The notes: a model not told the origin generated them from the sequence alone. Positions 11,570 to 21,710 are shown, numbered from the stretch's first letter. The stretch is DNA of 64,000 nucleotides from Olsenella profusa DSM 13989 (GCF_030811115.1 NZ_JAUSQK010000001.1:682001-746000); one strand, 5' to 3'. Translations and numbers: made by a program.

Positions 11570-13363
11570 GTGAGAGAGCCTGCCAACACAGCCCCCGCCC
11601 CGCCGTCGCGGAGCATGCCACGCCCAGACGCACGTCCCTGCCACGAGACGATTCTGGGCCGCTACCGCGTGATGGCCACCAGCGGAACGGGCGGCTTTGG
11701 CACCGTACTCACCTGCTGGGACACGCGCCTACAGCGTCGCGTGGCCATCAAGCGCATGCCCCTGGCAACGGCGGACGGATCGCCCCCCTCTCGCCAGATC
11801 ATCGATGAGGCGCTGGCCGAGGCACGGACCTCAAGCCTGTTGGCACACCCCAACATCGTGACGGTATACGACTTTGAGGTTGACCGCGACTGGGCCTACC
11901 TCGTGATGGAATACGTCGATGGCCCCACCCTCACCGAGCTGCTGGCGCGCGTGGAGGGGGGCACCCTCACCAATGACGAGGTGGCCTTCTTGGTGGAGTC
12001 CGTGGGGGGCGCCGTTGCCCTTGCCCACGAGAATGGCGTCCTGCACCTGGACATCAAGCCCTCGAACATCATGTTCGAACGTACGGGCACCATCAAGATC
12101 TGCGACTTCGGCATGGCGACGCTTGCCTCGGCCACCGGCTATGGAGGCGCACGGGGCGGCACCGTAGGCTACATGCCTCCCGAGCAGCTGGAGGGCGGCA
12201 TGGTGGACGAGCGTACTGACGTGTTTGCCCTGGCCGTGGTCTGTTGGCAGGCCCTGCTCGGAGAGAACCCCTTCCTGGCGCCCACGGCGCAGGAGTCGCT
12301 CACGCGCATGGAACGCGGTCCCCGCAAGTCCATCGACCGCATGGATCCCGAGATCAAGGGCATGGCAGCCGAGGCCATCATGCAAGGCGTCGACCCAAGT
12401 CCCGCGGGCCGCCCGCCATCGATCGAGGCGTTTTCCCATGAGGTGGCCTTTGGCCTGGGGGATGCCGGGGCTGGCGCCGCGTCCATACGGCACCTCCTGG
12501 AGCAGTATGCCAACGACGGGGAGGTGCCCGACAACGGCGAGGTGCGCAAGCGGCTCCCGCTCTCCTTTCGCTACCCCTGGCTCGAGGGTGCCGTCGCGCG
12601 CGGCCTGGCAGCGCTCACCTGTGCCATCCTGGCGCTCGAGACGACACGGATCCTGCTGGCCGGCAGTGGCACCGCCCAGGCGGTCACCTGCGTGCTCGCC
12701 GCTGGGGCATCGGCCGCATGGCCACCTCTCGCCTCGGTGCTCGCCATCGGCGGCGTGTGCGCCGCCGTGTTCGCCACGTCGGACTCGGTGGCATCCATCA
12801 TGATGGGCGGCACTGTGCTGGTGCTGCTCGTGACATGGTGGGCCTACGCGGGGCGGGCGACCCAACTCACCTCCACGGCGCTTCTGCTGCCCGTATGCAC
12901 GGGAACGCCCGCACTCGCCCCCTTCGTGGCGGCCTTCTCCGAGACGCCCGGCCATGCCATGCTCGTCTCCCTGGTATCCTGGCTGCTGGCACAGCTGACG
13001 CGCGACCTCATGGCGACGGGCTTCGTAGCCACCGCCACGCTGCCCCTCCTGGCCGGTCAGGTCCTCTCGCCAACGGGCCTCGCATCGCTTGCGTCCACTG
13101 CGGCCGGCGCCGGCCTCGGCTCGCTCATCACCCGCCGTGGCAGCGTGGGCGCGGGCATGGCGGCTCAGATCCTCTGCCTCGTCCTGGTGCCCGGGAGGCT
13201 CCTCGTGAGTGCGCTGGTGGAAAATGGCGGATTGTGGGGCGCTGAGAGCTGGGTCTCTCTCGGTCTTGGGGTACTCTTGTGTGTATTCTTGTGCATTGCG
13301 ACCGCAGCCAGGGGTCCCATGTACCCTGACGAGGAGGCTGGACAGATCGATGAAGCTGCTTAA
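11570..13363 (+). CDS. Serine/threonine protein kinase with polytopic membrane domain
   Basis: The 597-residue product has a kinase domain at about 31-300: P-loop GTGGFG (39-44), VAIK lysine 61, catalytic HLDIKPSN with Asp161, and DFG at 179-181. The arginine of the usual HRD is a leucine, making it a non-RD kinase, which suggests activity independent of activation-loop phosphorylation. About 345-580 contains several hydrophobic helices rather than the single helix of PknA/PknB. The GTG at 11570 has AAGGAG five bases upstream. It is the first gene of the fha-pstP-SEDS/PBP-pknB group and overlaps fhaA by 14 bp, occupying the place pknA holds in mycobacterial clusters. Confidence 0.87.
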   Translation: MREPANTAPAPPSRSMPRPDARPCHETILGRYRVMATSGTGGFGTVLTCWDTRLQRRVAIKRMPLATADGSPPSRQIIDEALAEARTSSLLAHPNIVTVYDFEVDRDWAYLVMEYVDGPTLTELLARVEGGTLTNDEVAFLVESVGGAVALAHENGVLHLDIKPSNIMFERTGTIKICDFGMATLASATGYGGARGGTVGYMPPEQLEGGMVDERTDVFALAVVCWQALLGENPFLAPTAQESLTRMERGPRKSIDRMDPEIKGMAAEAIMQGVDPSPAGRPPSIEAFSHEVAFGLGDAGAGAASIRHLLEQYANDGEVPDNGEVRKRLPLSFRYPWLEGAVARGLAALTCAILALETTRILLAGSGTAQAVTCVLAAGASAAWPPLASVLAIGGVCAAVFATSDSVASIMMGGTVLVLLVTWWAYAGRATQLTSTALLLPVCTGTPALAPFVAAFSETPGHAMLVSLVSWLLAQLTRDLMATGFVATATLPLLAGQVLSPTGLASLASTAAGAGLGSLITRRGSVGAGMAAQILCLVLVPGRLLVSALVENGGLWGAESWVSLGLGVLLCVFLCIATAARGPMYPDEEAGQIDEAA

Positions 13364-14588
13364 GACATTCGAGAGTCGCATGAGCGATGTCTTCGGCGAG
13401 GCTCCGCAGGGATTTACCGCACCATTTTCGCTGAAGAAGCTGGCAAAGCGTACCGTCCGCGAGATGGAGGGCGAGACGTTCGTGGTCGATGGCGTGGACA
13501 CCGCGCCGGCGCTCTTCACGCTGCTGGTGTCCCCGACGGACGACACCGCACTTCGCCCGCTCTACTCCAAGCTCACCAAGGAGATCGTCTCGTTCGTGGA
13601 GGCCCAGGCCAAGGCGAGGAGCTACGTCTTCGTGGGAAGGCCACTCGCACGCTTCATGGTTGACCCATCGCTCCGTAGCGGCAGGTTCGCCGTGTTCGCG
13701 GAGAACGTTGACGCCCGCACGCTCACGCGCCTGCGTGACGAGGAGGAGGCGTTCCTCTCCAGTTCGCTGGGGCTCGGTGGCGCGGCGGCCGCGCCTCGCG
13801 ACGGCGAGGGCGCCTCGGACTATCTGCGTTCGCACGCACGTTCGGAGCGGAGGCCTCGGACGATGCCTGCCGTCGCCGAGCCAAAGGACGATCAGGAGCC
13901 TCTGGAGCCGGCCGTCTCCCTGGACGATGACCCCTATGTGGCACCCGCGCCACAGGACGGCCTTGTGGACTTGGGCATAGATGCCGACGTCAGCAAGACG
14001 CCGATGGAGCGCGGCGAGGCATCTGACGCATCCGCGGGACTTGCCGTCCTGCCCAACGACGTGGTCCAGGATGCGCTGCAGGATCCCTATGACGACGCCT
14101 CTGGGGAGGGCGAGCCAGAGGAGCGGGCGCCCGAACCTGACGGTCTCCCTGGCGCGCCCGTGCGCCCGGCACGCCCGTCGCACCTCGCACCCCCGGCGGA
14201 TTCCCACCCCGTGGCGGTGCCAGCGACACAGCGGCGCAACGTTCCCCTGGTCAATCAGCAGCGCCAGTCCCCCGTCGCCGGACGTGCCGCCGACGGCCCC
14301 TCATGCATGCTCGTTGACCACCAGACGGGGCGCACGTACCGCGGCGTCGCGCCAGAGACCATCGTCGGCCGTGAGCGCACGCCGGGGGGCATCGTCATCC
14401 ATGACCCCAACGTCTCGCGACGCCATGCGGAGCTCTCCTATGATGGCCACAGCTGGCACATCCGTGACCTTGGATCAACCAATGGCACGCTTGTCAACGA
14501 CGTGGACGTTGACGTCTGCACCCTCCGAGATGGCGACCTCATCACCCTCGGCCTCACCAACCTCGTGTTCCAGGAGGAGGCTCGATGA
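13350..14588 (+). CDS. fhaA: FhaA-like protein: DUF3662 domain plus C-terminal FHA domain
   Basis: Cytoplasmic phosphothreonine-reading adaptor of 412 residues. The N-terminal DUF3662 domain (about 1-125) starts with the typical LLKTFESR. A disordered acidic/proline-rich linker (130-305) follows, then an FHA domain (about 318-412) with GRERTPGG, VSRRHAEL and LGSTNGT. In mycobacteria FhaA binds phosphorylated wall-synthesis partners. The ATG at 13350 gives the family N-terminus and overlaps the kinase gene by 14 bp, suggesting translational coupling. It overlaps fhaB by 4 bp. Confidence 0.9.
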   Translation: MKLLKTFESRMSDVFGEAPQGFTAPFSLKKLAKRTVREMEGETFVVDGVDTAPALFTLLVSPTDDTALRPLYSKLTKEIVSFVEAQAKARSYVFVGRPLARFMVDPSLRSGRFAVFAENVDARTLTRLRDEEEAFLSSSLGLGGAAAAPRDGEGASDYLRSHARSERRPRTMPAVAEPKDDQEPLEPAVSLDDDPYVAPAPQDGLVDLGIDADVSKTPMERGEASDASAGLAVLPNDVVQDALQDPYDDASGEGEPEERAPEPDGLPGAPVRPARPSHLAPPADSHPVAVPATQRRNVPLVNQQRQSPVAGRAADGPSCMLVDHQTGRTYRGVAPETIVGRERTPGGIVIHDPNVSRRHAELSYDGHSWHIRDLGSTNGTLVNDVDVDVCTLRDGDLITLGLTNLVFQEEAR

Positions 14589-14998
14589 TTGACCTTGCTC
14601 TCTTTGGTGGTCGTCTCGTCCTGGTCGTCATCCTCTTCCTGTTCCTGTTTGCCGTCATGCGCACAGGGGTGGGACTCGTGCACGGCCAGCGCAAGGACGC
14701 CGCCATCTGGTCGGTTGACGTGGAGAAGGGCGAACGTCGCCTGCGTGGCCTGCATGTGGACATGCTCGGCCCCGTGGTCATCGGCCGCTCCCCCTCCTCG
14801 GACATCGTCATCGACGAGCCCTACGTCTCCGCCACGCATGCCCGCTTCACCCTGCAGGGCCCCGCGCTGGTGCTCGAGGACCTCGGATCCACCAACGGAA
14901 CCCTCGTCAACGGCCACGCGATCACCCAGCCCGTGACCCTGCGCGATGGCGACGAGGTGCAGGTGGGCGATGCCGTCATGCGCGTGAGCCGTCGATGA
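14585..14998 (+). CDS. fhaB: FhaB-like membrane-anchored FHA domain protein
   Basis: A 137-residue protein with an N-terminal TM helix (about 8-25) and a cytoplasmic FHA domain carrying GRSPSSDI, the SATHA segment in place of the usual SxxHA, and LGSTNGTLVNG. FHA domains recognise phosphothreonine on kinases or their substrates. The start overlaps the fhaA stop (ATGA) and the gene overlaps pstP by 4 bp, so it is tightly coupled in the operon. Confidence 0.9.
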   Translation: MIDLALFGGRLVLVVILFLFLFAVMRTGVGLVHGQRKDAAIWSVDVEKGERRLRGLHVDMLGPVVIGRSPSSDIVIDEPYVSATHARFTLQGPALVLEDLGSTNGTLVNGHAITQPVTLRDGDEVQVGDAVMRVSRR

Positions 14999-16287
14999 GG
15001 GGCTTCCCGATACATAGGGAGGACATCGAGGAGCTGCTCGGTGCCCGCACGGCACCCGAGCCCGTCCAGAGCCCGGGTCACGAGAGGGTCGTCGTCGAGG
15101 ATCGCGAGGGCTCGGGCACCAAGAGCGGCAGCTCGGCCGCGCTCTCATGGGGAGCGCGCACCGACGTGGGTCTGGTGCGCGACCACAACGAGGACTCCTT
15201 CCTGGTGCAGCCACCCGTCTTTGCCGTGTGTGACGGCATGGGTGGCCATGCCGCGGGCGAGGTGGCAAGCTCCATCGCCGTCGAGACCATTGTCAGTCAC
15301 GCGCCGCTCCATGCGGACGACGTGCTGCTGGGTGCCGCCGTGGAGGCCGCCAATGCCTCCGTGATCGATGGTGCGGCCCTGGGGGTCGGCAAGCCCGGCA
15401 TGGGGTGCACGGCCTCCTGCGTGCTCATCGAACGTGGCAGGATGGCCATCGCCCATGTGGGTGACTCGCGTGTCTACCTGCTGCACCAGGGGACGCTCGT
15501 GCGCCTCACGCACGACCACTCCTACGTCGAGGAGCTCGTGGATGCGGGCGAGATAACGGCCGACGAGGCCCGCGTCCACCCCTCCCGCTCCGTCATCACC
15601 CGTGCCCTGGGCAACGACCCCGACATGTACGCCGACCACTTCCTGCTCGACGTCATGCACGGCGACCGCATCATCGTGTGCTCCGACGGCCTCTCCTCCA
15701 TGATCGAGGACTCCCGGATAGAGGCGCTCTCCTGCTCCACCGCAACGCCCCAGGCGGCGGCAGACGCCCTGGTGGCGGCGGCGCTCAAGGCCGGTGGCTC
15801 GGACAACGTGACCGTCGTGGTCGTGGACGTGCTGGATGACGGGACGTTCGACCGTCATCGCTTAAGGCGCAGGCGCATCGCCGTCACCGCTGCCATCGTG
15901 GCCGCCGCACTCGTGGGCGCCCTTGCCCTCGGGATCGGGCTCTTCGTGAACAGCTCCTGGTACCTCGCAGACAATGCCGGCACCGTGGGCATCTACCATG
16001 GCGTCAACGGCAGCTTCCTGGGGATTCCCCTCTCGCAGCTCGACGAGACGACCTCCGTGCAGACAAAGGACCTCCCCGCACCCGTGCAGGAGAGCCTCTC
16101 CGAGGGGCTGACCGTCTCCAGCGAGAGCGAGGCACACGACACCGTGGAGAACTACCGCGACCAAATAGATGCCGACAAGAGCGCTGCCGCCGTGGCGGCC
16201 AACCGTTCGACCACGGGCACCGACACATCGGCGGACAGACCGGCGACGCCGGAGAGCTCCGACGGCGCACGACCGGGTGGTGAATAG
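14995..16287 (+). CDS. pstP: PP2C-family serine/threonine phosphatase (PstP-like)
   Basis: Metal-dependent phosphatase that reverses the neighbouring kinases. The catalytic domain (about 50-285) contains the PP2C motifs [37 protein letters not shown] and GGSDNVTV, with the metal-binding aspartates present. A basic stop-transfer sequence and a TM helix at about 297-318 lead to an extracytoplasmic tail rich in Ser and Thr. Coupled to fhaB by a 4-bp overlap and followed closely by the SEDS-PBP gene. Confidence 0.94.
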   Translation: MRGFPIHREDIEELLGARTAPEPVQSPGHERVVVEDREGSGTKSGSSAALSWGARTDVGLVRDHNEDSFLVQPPVFAVCDGMGGHAAGEVASSIAVETIVSHAPLHADDVLLGAAVEAANASVIDGAALGVGKPGMGCTASCVLIERGRMAIAHVGDSRVYLLHQGTLVRLTHDHSYVEELVDAGEITADEARVHPSRSVITRALGNDPDMYADHFLLDVMHGDRIIVCSDGLSSMIEDSRIEALSCSTATPQAAADALVAAALKAGGSDNVTVVVVDVLDDGTFDRHRLRRRRIAVTAAIVAAALVGALALGIGLFVNSSWYLADNAGTVGIYHGVNGSFLGIPLSQLDETTSVQTKDLPAPVQESLSEGLTVSSESEAHDTVENYRDQIDADKSAAAVAANRSTTGTDTSADRPATPESSDGARPGGE

Positions 16288-16291
16288 CGTG

Positions 16292-19168
16292 ATGCCTCAA
16301 CTAAACACCAGGCGCAATGGGGAGCTGGCACTGCTCGTGCTCGCTGCCATACCCGTCATTCTGCTGTGGGCGATGTATGTCATCAGCATGCAGGTTCCCC
16401 TCAGCCTGGGGGCGCTTGCGGTGCCGCTGGGGCTTTTCGTGGCGTTCGCCGTGGCCCACGTCGCCGTGCGCATGTATGCGCCGGGCGCCGACCCCTGTCT
16501 GCTCCCCCTGGCGTTCTTGCTCTCGGGCATAGGCATCGCGTTCGTGACCAGGCTCGCACCCTCATTGGCGGATGGCCAGGTCATATGGCTCTTCATCTCC
16601 GTGGCAGCCATGGTTGCGGCGCTCATCATGGTTCCCAGCGTAGAATCGCTCGCCCAGTACAAGTACACCATCGGCATCGTCGGCATCGCCCTCCTGCTGC
16701 TGCCCATGCTCATTGGCACCGAGCGCGGCGGCTCCAAGCTGTGGCTCGCGCTGGGCCCCTTCTCGTTCCAGCCAGGCGAGCTGGCGAAGATCCTCATCGT
16801 GGTCTTCCTCGCCGCCTACCTGGCCGAGAACCGCGAGCTGCTCTCCGCCTCCACCAGGCACATCGGCCCCCTCTCGCTGCCGCGTCCACGCATGCTGGCA
16901 CCCATGCTCATCATGTGGGGCATCTCGCTGCTGGTCGTGGTGTTCGAGCGCGACCTGGGCAGCGCCCTCCTCTTCTTCACGTTCTTCGTGGTCATGCTCT
17001 ATGTGTGCACGGGACGTCTGAGCTACGTGCTGGTGTCCATCGTGCTGTTGGCCATCGGCGCCATGCTCTCATACCACCTGTTCTCACACGTGCAGGTGCG
17101 CGTGCAGATTTGGCTCGACCCGTTTGCCGACGCCTCCAACAAGGGCCTCCAGATCGTGCAGTCGCTCTTCTCGCTGGCGGACGGCGGCCTTGTGGGCAGG
17201 GGCATCGGCAAGGGCATGCCGACGCTCATCCCCGTCGTCGAGTCCGACTTCATCTTCTCCGCTGTCGGCGAGGAGATGGGCCTCCTGGGCGCCAGCGCCG
17301 TGCTCATCTGCTATCTGCTGCTGGCAATTCGCGGCCTCACCACCGCCGCCCGCGCGAAGTCCGATGTCGCGGCCTTCACGGCCGTGGGCCTGTCGGCAGC
17401 CGTCCTGGTGCAGGCCTTCGTCATCGTGGGCGGGGTCACCCGGCTGCTGCCCCTGACCGGCGTCACCCTGCCCTTCATGAGCCAGGGCGGAAGCTCGCTC
17501 TTGGCCACCTTCATCATCCTGGGCCTGTTGCTCAAGGCGGGCGACGAGGGAACGGGCCGTCACGCCCAGATGGAGATGACCGACGCGCAGGCGTCGTCGC
17601 TGCTCGCGGGCGCACATGCCAGTGATGACGAGGATGTCGAGGCCGCGCAGGTGGTACACGGCTCGCATGCCCGCGCGCACTTCGGCATGCTCACCGCCGA
17701 GTCGGGCGTGCTGGGGCGCGTCGCCCTGGGCAAGCGCCTCACCGCCCTGGTGGTGGTCTTCTCCGCCATGGTCATGCTGCTTGTGGCAAACCTCACCTAT
17801 ATCCAGGTGTTTGATGCCGGCACGCTGCAGAGGATGCCCAACAACAACCACACCATCACCCGCACGGCACACGTGCAGCGTGGGGCCATCATCACCTCCG
17901 ATGGCGTGACGCTGGCCGAGTCGCTCGCACAGTCCGACGGCACCTATGCCCGGAGCCACCCACAGGGAGCCCTTGCCACCCACACCGTTGGCTACGTCTC
18001 CACCCAATACGGCGCCACGGGCATCGAGTCCTCCTATAACGACGTGCTCACGGGCAAGTCGGATTACTCCAGCTGGCTGAACGCCCTCTACTCTGTGGCG
18101 GGCGTGCAGATGCCGGGCTCCTCGGTGGTGCTCACCATCAACTCCCAGATGCAGAAGGCCGCTCAGGATGCGCTGCGGGGCAAGACGGGAGCCATCGTCG
18201 TGCTCGACCCCACCACGGGCGCCGTGCTCGCCAAGGCGTCTTCGCCCAGCTACACCTATGACAACATCTCCAGTCTCGTCTCGGCCGACTCCGGCGCGGG
18301 CGAGCTGGTGGATCGCACCACACAGACGCTCTACACGCCCGGCTCCACCTTCAAGGTGATCTCTCTCGCGGCGGCGCTGGATAGTGGGACCGCCACGTTG
18401 AACACCACCTATCCCGCACCCGCCTCCCTCAACATCGGTGGGGCTCCCGTGACCAACAACGACAATGACAGCTGGAGCAGGCTCTCGCTCAAGGACGCCT
18501 TCGCATACTCCACCAACACCGTCTTCGGCCAGCTGGGCACCCAGATCGGTGCCAACAGGCTCGTCTCCTACGCCAACGCCTTCGGCTATGGAGCCGCCCT
18601 GGGCCAGGACTTCTCCGCTCAGGCATCCCTCATGCCCAGCCCCTCGGAGATGACTGAGTGGGAGACGGCATGGGCCGCCGTGGGACAGCCCGTGGGCAAC
18701 CACGCGAGTCCCGCCGGGCCTCAGGCAACCGTCATGCAGAACGCCGTCGTAGCCGCGGCGATTGCCAACAGCGGCATAGCCATGAACCCCTATGTGGTCG
18801 ATCACATCCTCTCACCCGAGGGGGCCACCACCTCCACGACGCAGTCCAAGGCCCTGGGCCAAGCCGTCTCCTCGCAAACGGCCTCCCAGGTGAAGGAGGG
18901 TATGCTCGCCGTGGTGGAGGGCGGGTCGGGCACCGGCGCGCGCGTCCGCGGCGTGAAGGTGGCCGGCAAGACGGGCACGGCGCAGACCTCATCCTCCGTC
19001 GCCAATTCGCTCTTCATAGGCTTCGCGCCCTATGACCAGCCCACGCTTGCCATTTCCGTATGCATCGAGGGCTCCGAGTCCAACGACGTCCACGGTGAGG
19101 CGGCCACGGTGGCAGGCAAGGTGCTGGCCACCTGCCTTAACGTACAGGCAATGGGGGCGAGTTCCTGA
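16292..19168 (+). CDS. Fused SEDS glycosyltransferase (RodA/FtsW) and class B PBP transpeptidase
   Basis: One uninterrupted 958-residue frame joins the two partners of a peptidoglycan synthase. Residues about 1-430 are a SEDS polytopic domain with QPGELAK, the essential acidic site in [11 protein letters not shown] (Asp221) and the C-terminal [10 protein letters not shown]. After a linker, a second N-terminal-type TM helix (about 483-505) leads to a shortened PBP dimerisation region and a transpeptidase domain with STFK (Ser685), STN (740-742) and KTGT (893-896). Most bacteria encode these separately as rodA and pbpA. The ATG at 16292 has GGGTGGTG upstream; no stop or frame break separates the halves. 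Confidence 0.93.
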   Translation: MPQLNTRRNGELALLVLAAIPVILLWAMYVISMQVPLSLGALAVPLGLFVAFAVAHVAVRMYAPGADPCLLPLAFLLSGIGIAFVTRLAPSLADGQVIWLFISVAAMVAALIMVPSVESLAQYKYTIGIVGIALLLLPMLIGTERGGSKLWLALGPFSFQPGELAKILIVVFLAAYLAENRELLSASTRHIGPLSLPRPRMLAPMLIMWGISLLVVVFERDLGSALLFFTFFVVMLYVCTGRLSYVLVSIVLLAIGAMLSYHLFSHVQVRVQIWLDPFADASNKGLQIVQSLFSLADGGLVGRGIGKGMPTLIPVVESDFIFSAVGEEMGLLGASAVLICYLLLAIRGLTTAARAKSDVAAFTAVGLSAAVLVQAFVIVGGVTRLLPLTGVTLPFMSQGGSSLLATFIILGLLLKAGDEGTGRHAQMEMTDAQASSLLAGAHASDDEDVEAAQVVHGSHARAHFGMLTAESGVLGRVALGKRLTALVVVFSAMVMLLVANLTYIQVFDAGTLQRMPNNNHTITRTAHVQRGAIITSDGVTLAESLAQSDGTYARSHPQGALATHTVGYVSTQYGATGIESSYNDVLTGKSDYSSWLNALYSVAGVQMPGSSVVLTINSQMQKAAQDALRGKTGAIVVLDPTTGAVLAKASSPSYTYDNISSLVSADSGAGELVDRTTQTLYTPGSTFKVISLAAALDSGTATLNTTYPAPASLNIGGAPVTNNDNDSWSRLSLKDAFAYSTNTVFGQLGTQIGANRLVSYANAFGYGAALGQDFSAQASLMPSPSEMTEWETAWAAVGQPVGNHASPAGPQATVMQNAVVAAAIANSGIAMNPYVVDHILSPEGATTSTTQSKALGQAVSSQTASQVKEGMLAVVEGGSGTGARVRGVKVAGKTGTAQTSSSVANSLFIGFAPYDQPTLAISVCIEGSESNDVHGEAATVAGKVLATCLNVQAMGASS

Positions 19169-19299
19169 TGAGGGACGAGACGCTACGGCCCCATGCAGGG
19201 TGCCAGTCAGGCACACCGAACGTGCAGGGGGACACGCATACGCTGATGATGACTGGCGGCAGGCACGAGCCGCCTTGGGATGGGAGAGAGAATGGCTGA
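19168..19299 (+). CDS. Possible 43-residue coupling ORF between SEDS-PBP and pknB
   Basis: A short ORF whose ATG overlaps the last base of the SEDS-PBP stop and whose stop overlaps the first codons of pknB, filling exactly the 123-bp gap. GGGGGCGAG lies upstream. The product is hydrophilic and unlike any family I know. It may serve only to carry ribosomes to pknB, or be chance. Confidence 0.3.
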   Translation: MRDETLRPHAGCQSGTPNVQGDTHTLMMTGGRHEPPWDGRENG

Positions 19300-21313
19300 C
19301 AGGATTCTGGGCGGGCGCTACAAGGTTCAGGACAGAATCGGAACCGGTGGCATGGCCATGGTGTATCGGGGCCTCGACGAGGTCCTGGGCAGAACCGTCG
19401 CCATCAAGACGATGCTGCCACAGTACGCCTCCGACCCATCGTTCGCCGCCCGCTTCAAGCAGGAGGCCCAGGCTGCCGCCGCTCTGCAGAGCCCCTACAT
19501 CGTCTCGGTGTACGACTGGGGGCAGGATGGCGACACGTACTACATCGTCATGGAATACCTGCGCGGAACCGACCTCAAGAACGGCATTCGTCGCCATGGC
19601 GCCCTGGACTGCAAGAAGGTCGCACAGATTGGCTCGCAGATTGCGCAGGCCCTCTCCGTGGCTCACGCGCACGAGATCATCCACCGCGACATCAAGCCAC
19701 AGAACATCATGGTTCAACCCGATGGCAACATCAAGGTGATGGACTTTGGCATCGCCCGCGCCAAGAACAGCCATCTCACGCAGGACAATTCCGTGCTGGG
19801 CACGGCCCACTACGTCTCTCCCGAGCAGACACAGGGCAAGGAGCTTGGGCCCACCACCGACATCTATTCGCTGGGCATCGTCATGTACGAGGCAGCCACC
19901 GGCAGTGTGCCCTTCGATGGCGATGATGCCATCTCCGTGGCGCTCAAGCAGGTGAACGAGCAGCCGGAACCTCCCAGCAAGCGCAATCCCAAGGTGGACG
20001 CCGCACTGGAGGGCATCATCCTCAAGTGCATGCAGAAGGACCCCGCCGACCGCTTCCAGACGGCCAACGAGCTGGCCCGCGTGCTGAGGGACTACCTCGC
20101 CGGTCGCATCCGGGCGGTCAACAGCGCCACGGCATCCGTGGCCCCGGCGGCCGTCCCGATGGGGCAGGCGACCGCACCCCTGGCTTCGAACACCTCGAAC
20201 ATGCCACGCGCAAACACGACGGCGCGGCGCATGGGCACGGGACGCATGAAGCCACAGACGGCCACCGAGAAGGCCCGCAAGGAAGAGGAGGAGCGCAAGC
20301 GCAGACATAGGCGCCGCCTCATCATCGGGGCCATCGTGGGCGCACTCGCGCTCGTGGGCATCGTGGCCGCCATCGCAAATGCCATGGGACTGTTCAACCA
20401 GACGCGCGCCGTCCCCAACCTCAGCAACCTCACCGAGGAGCAGGCACTCGCGGAGATTGACGGCAGTGGTGGCTTCTTCCAGCGCGGCTCCGTGAAGGAG
20501 GAGTACAACTCCACTGTCGCGCAGGGGCTCGTGATAGATCAGACGCCCGACGCCGGCCAGAGCGCGCCGCGTGGCACCCAGATCGACCTGGTGATCTCCA
20601 AGGGGCCAGAGCCCGCCGCAAGCGTGACGGTACCTGACCTCACGGGCATGTCGGCCCAGGAGGCGGATGCCGCCCTCAAGGCCGTCGGGCTGGTGGGCCA
20701 GCCAGGCGACGACGTGAGCGACGACAAGGTCGATGCCGGCAAGGTCGCCGCGCAGAATCCCGCAGCAGGCGCGACCGCCAAGGCGGGGGACACCGTCACC
20801 TACCAGCTCTCCAAGGGCCCCGAGACCACCAGCGTGCCCAGCGTCGTGGGCATGACCCAGGACCAGGCCACCAAGAAGCTGCAGGATGCCGGCTTCACCG
20901 TGACGGTCAAGAACGCCGACAGCGACTCCGTGGAGAAGGGCAAGGTCATCTCGCAGTCGCCGAGCTCGGGCAGAGCAGCCAAGGGATCGACGGTCACCAT
21001 CACCGTATCCAATGGCTCGTCGACGGTGGACGTGCCGGATGAGACAGGGAAGGATGAGGAGGCTGCCAAGCAAGATTTGAAGAGCAAGGGCTTTTCGGTG
21101 ACCGTCCAATACGAGGCGAGCAAGACCGTGGAGAAGGGCAAGGTCATCTCGCAGTCGCCGAGCTCGGGTAGTGCCGGCAAGGGGTCGACGGTCACCATCA
21201 CCGTAAGCACGGGCCCGTCAAACAGCGACAATGGCGGTAAAGGCAAGAGCGACGGTGGCAACGGTCCGGCTCCAAGTGACCCAACAAACGGAACGGATGG
21301 CGCCAGCCCCTGA
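19292..21313 (+). CDS. pknB: PASTA-domain serine/threonine kinase PknB
   Basis: Wall-sensing kinase of 673 residues: kinase domain about 10-270 with GTGGMAMV, Lys39, HRDIKPQN and DFG; a juxtamembrane linker; one TM helix at about 343-365; and four extracellular PASTA-type repeats (about 370-640), the first of them atypical, then a Gly/Ser-rich tail. A typical RD kinase, unlike the first kinase of the operon. PASTA repeats 3 and 4 share 43 identical bases. The ATG at 19292 directly follows GGGAGAGAGA. Last gene of the wall-growth operon; FhaA, FhaB and the SEDS-PBP protein are plausible partners. Confidence 0.95.
   Translation: MADRILGGRYKVQDRIGTGGMAMVYRGLDEVLGRTVAIKTMLPQYASDPSFAARFKQEAQAAAALQSPYIVSVYDWGQDGDTYYIVMEYLRGTDLKNGIRRHGALDCKKVAQIGSQIAQALSVAHAHEIIHRDIKPQNIMVQPDGNIKVMDFGIARAKNSHLTQDNSVLGTAHYVSPEQTQGKELGPTTDIYSLGIVMYEAATGSVPFDGDDAISVALKQVNEQPEPPSKRNPKVDAALEGIILKCMQKDPADRFQTANELARVLRDYLAGRIRAVNSATASVAPAAVPMGQATAPLASNTSNMPRANTTARRMGTGRMKPQTATEKARKEEEERKRRHRRRLIIGAIVGALALVGIVAAIANAMGLFNQTRAVPNLSNLTEEQALAEIDGSGGFFQRGSVKEEYNSTVAQGLVIDQTPDAGQSAPRGTQIDLVISKGPEPAASVTVPDLTGMSAQEADAALKAVGLVGQPGDDVSDDKVDAGKVAAQNPAAGATAKAGDTVTYQLSKGPETTSVPSVVGMTQDQATKKLQDAGFTVTVKNADSDSVEKGKVISQSPSSGRAAKGSTVTITVSNGSSTVDVPDETGKDEEAAKQDLKSKGFSVTVQYEASKTVEKGKVISQSPSSGSAGKGSTVTITVSTGPSNSDNGGKGKSDGGNGPAPSDPTNGTDGASP
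20928..21168 (+). repeat. Internal direct repeat in pknB PASTA domains 3 and 4
   Basis: The 43 bases at 20928-20970 recur exactly at 21126-21168, a 198-bp (66-codon) offset equal to one PASTA unit; similarity continues downstream in both copies. Identity at synonymous sites points to recent duplication or gene conversion. Confidence 0.85.
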
Positions 21314-21422
21314 CAGGATGGAGCGACGGCATCCCAGCAGGGGACTGCACTCCCCCTCCCCGCTGCCGACTCCCTCTCTTCTCGGGCTGTCAGCGGATGG
21401 TCGCGCCCCTCTGCCCCCATCC

Positions 21423-21621
21423 AGGAGCGTTTTGGCCCCAAGTGCGTGATGGGCCCAGCGGCGTATGCCTCTCCAACGCCTTGGAAAGCGAGTGCATGCG
21501 CGCCTTTATGCTGGTGGGGAAGTACCGAGACGACATCCGAGGCCATGACATGCCTCATATTGCGCGTTTGATGACCCCGTTTGGGTGACTTCCATCACGC
21601 ACTTGGGGCCAAAACGCTCCT
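21423..21621. mobile_element. MITE-like element: 30-bp perfect inverted repeats around 139 bp
   Basis: The 30 bases at 21423-21452 (beginning AGGAGCGTTTTGGCCC) recur as an exact reverse complement at 21592-21621. The 139-bp interior has no credible gene. The arms are much longer than a terminator stem, and the compact size suggests a miniature inverted-repeat transposable element between pknB and tRNA-Arg. I see no clear target-site duplication. Apart from this and the hairpin at 21673, the gap 21314-21710 holds nothing recognisable. Confidence 0.5.
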
Positions 21622-21672
21622 CCCTCGCCTCAATATGGTCGCGGGGCAAGGGGCATCGAGGTCTCAACGAAC

Positions 21673-21698
21673 AGGCCGGCCGCATGTGCGGCCGGCCT
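21673..21698 (-). terminator. Stem-loop downstream of tRNA-Arg
   Basis: Perfect 12-bp inverted repeat, 21673-21684 with 21687-21698, just past the 3' end of the tRNA on the minus strand. Only a weak U-rich stretch follows. Confidence 0.6.
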
Positions 21699-21710
21699 GG
21701 GACATGCATA

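Noticed and set aside
17084-18989. Long minus-strand open frames over the SEDS-PBP and pknB genes
   Set aside because: Shadows of well-supported coding sequence; composition is His/Gly/Arg-rich and featureless.
20928-21168. CRISPR-like direct repeat
   Set aside because: Two coding copies within PASTA domains; no array or spacers anywhere in the window.
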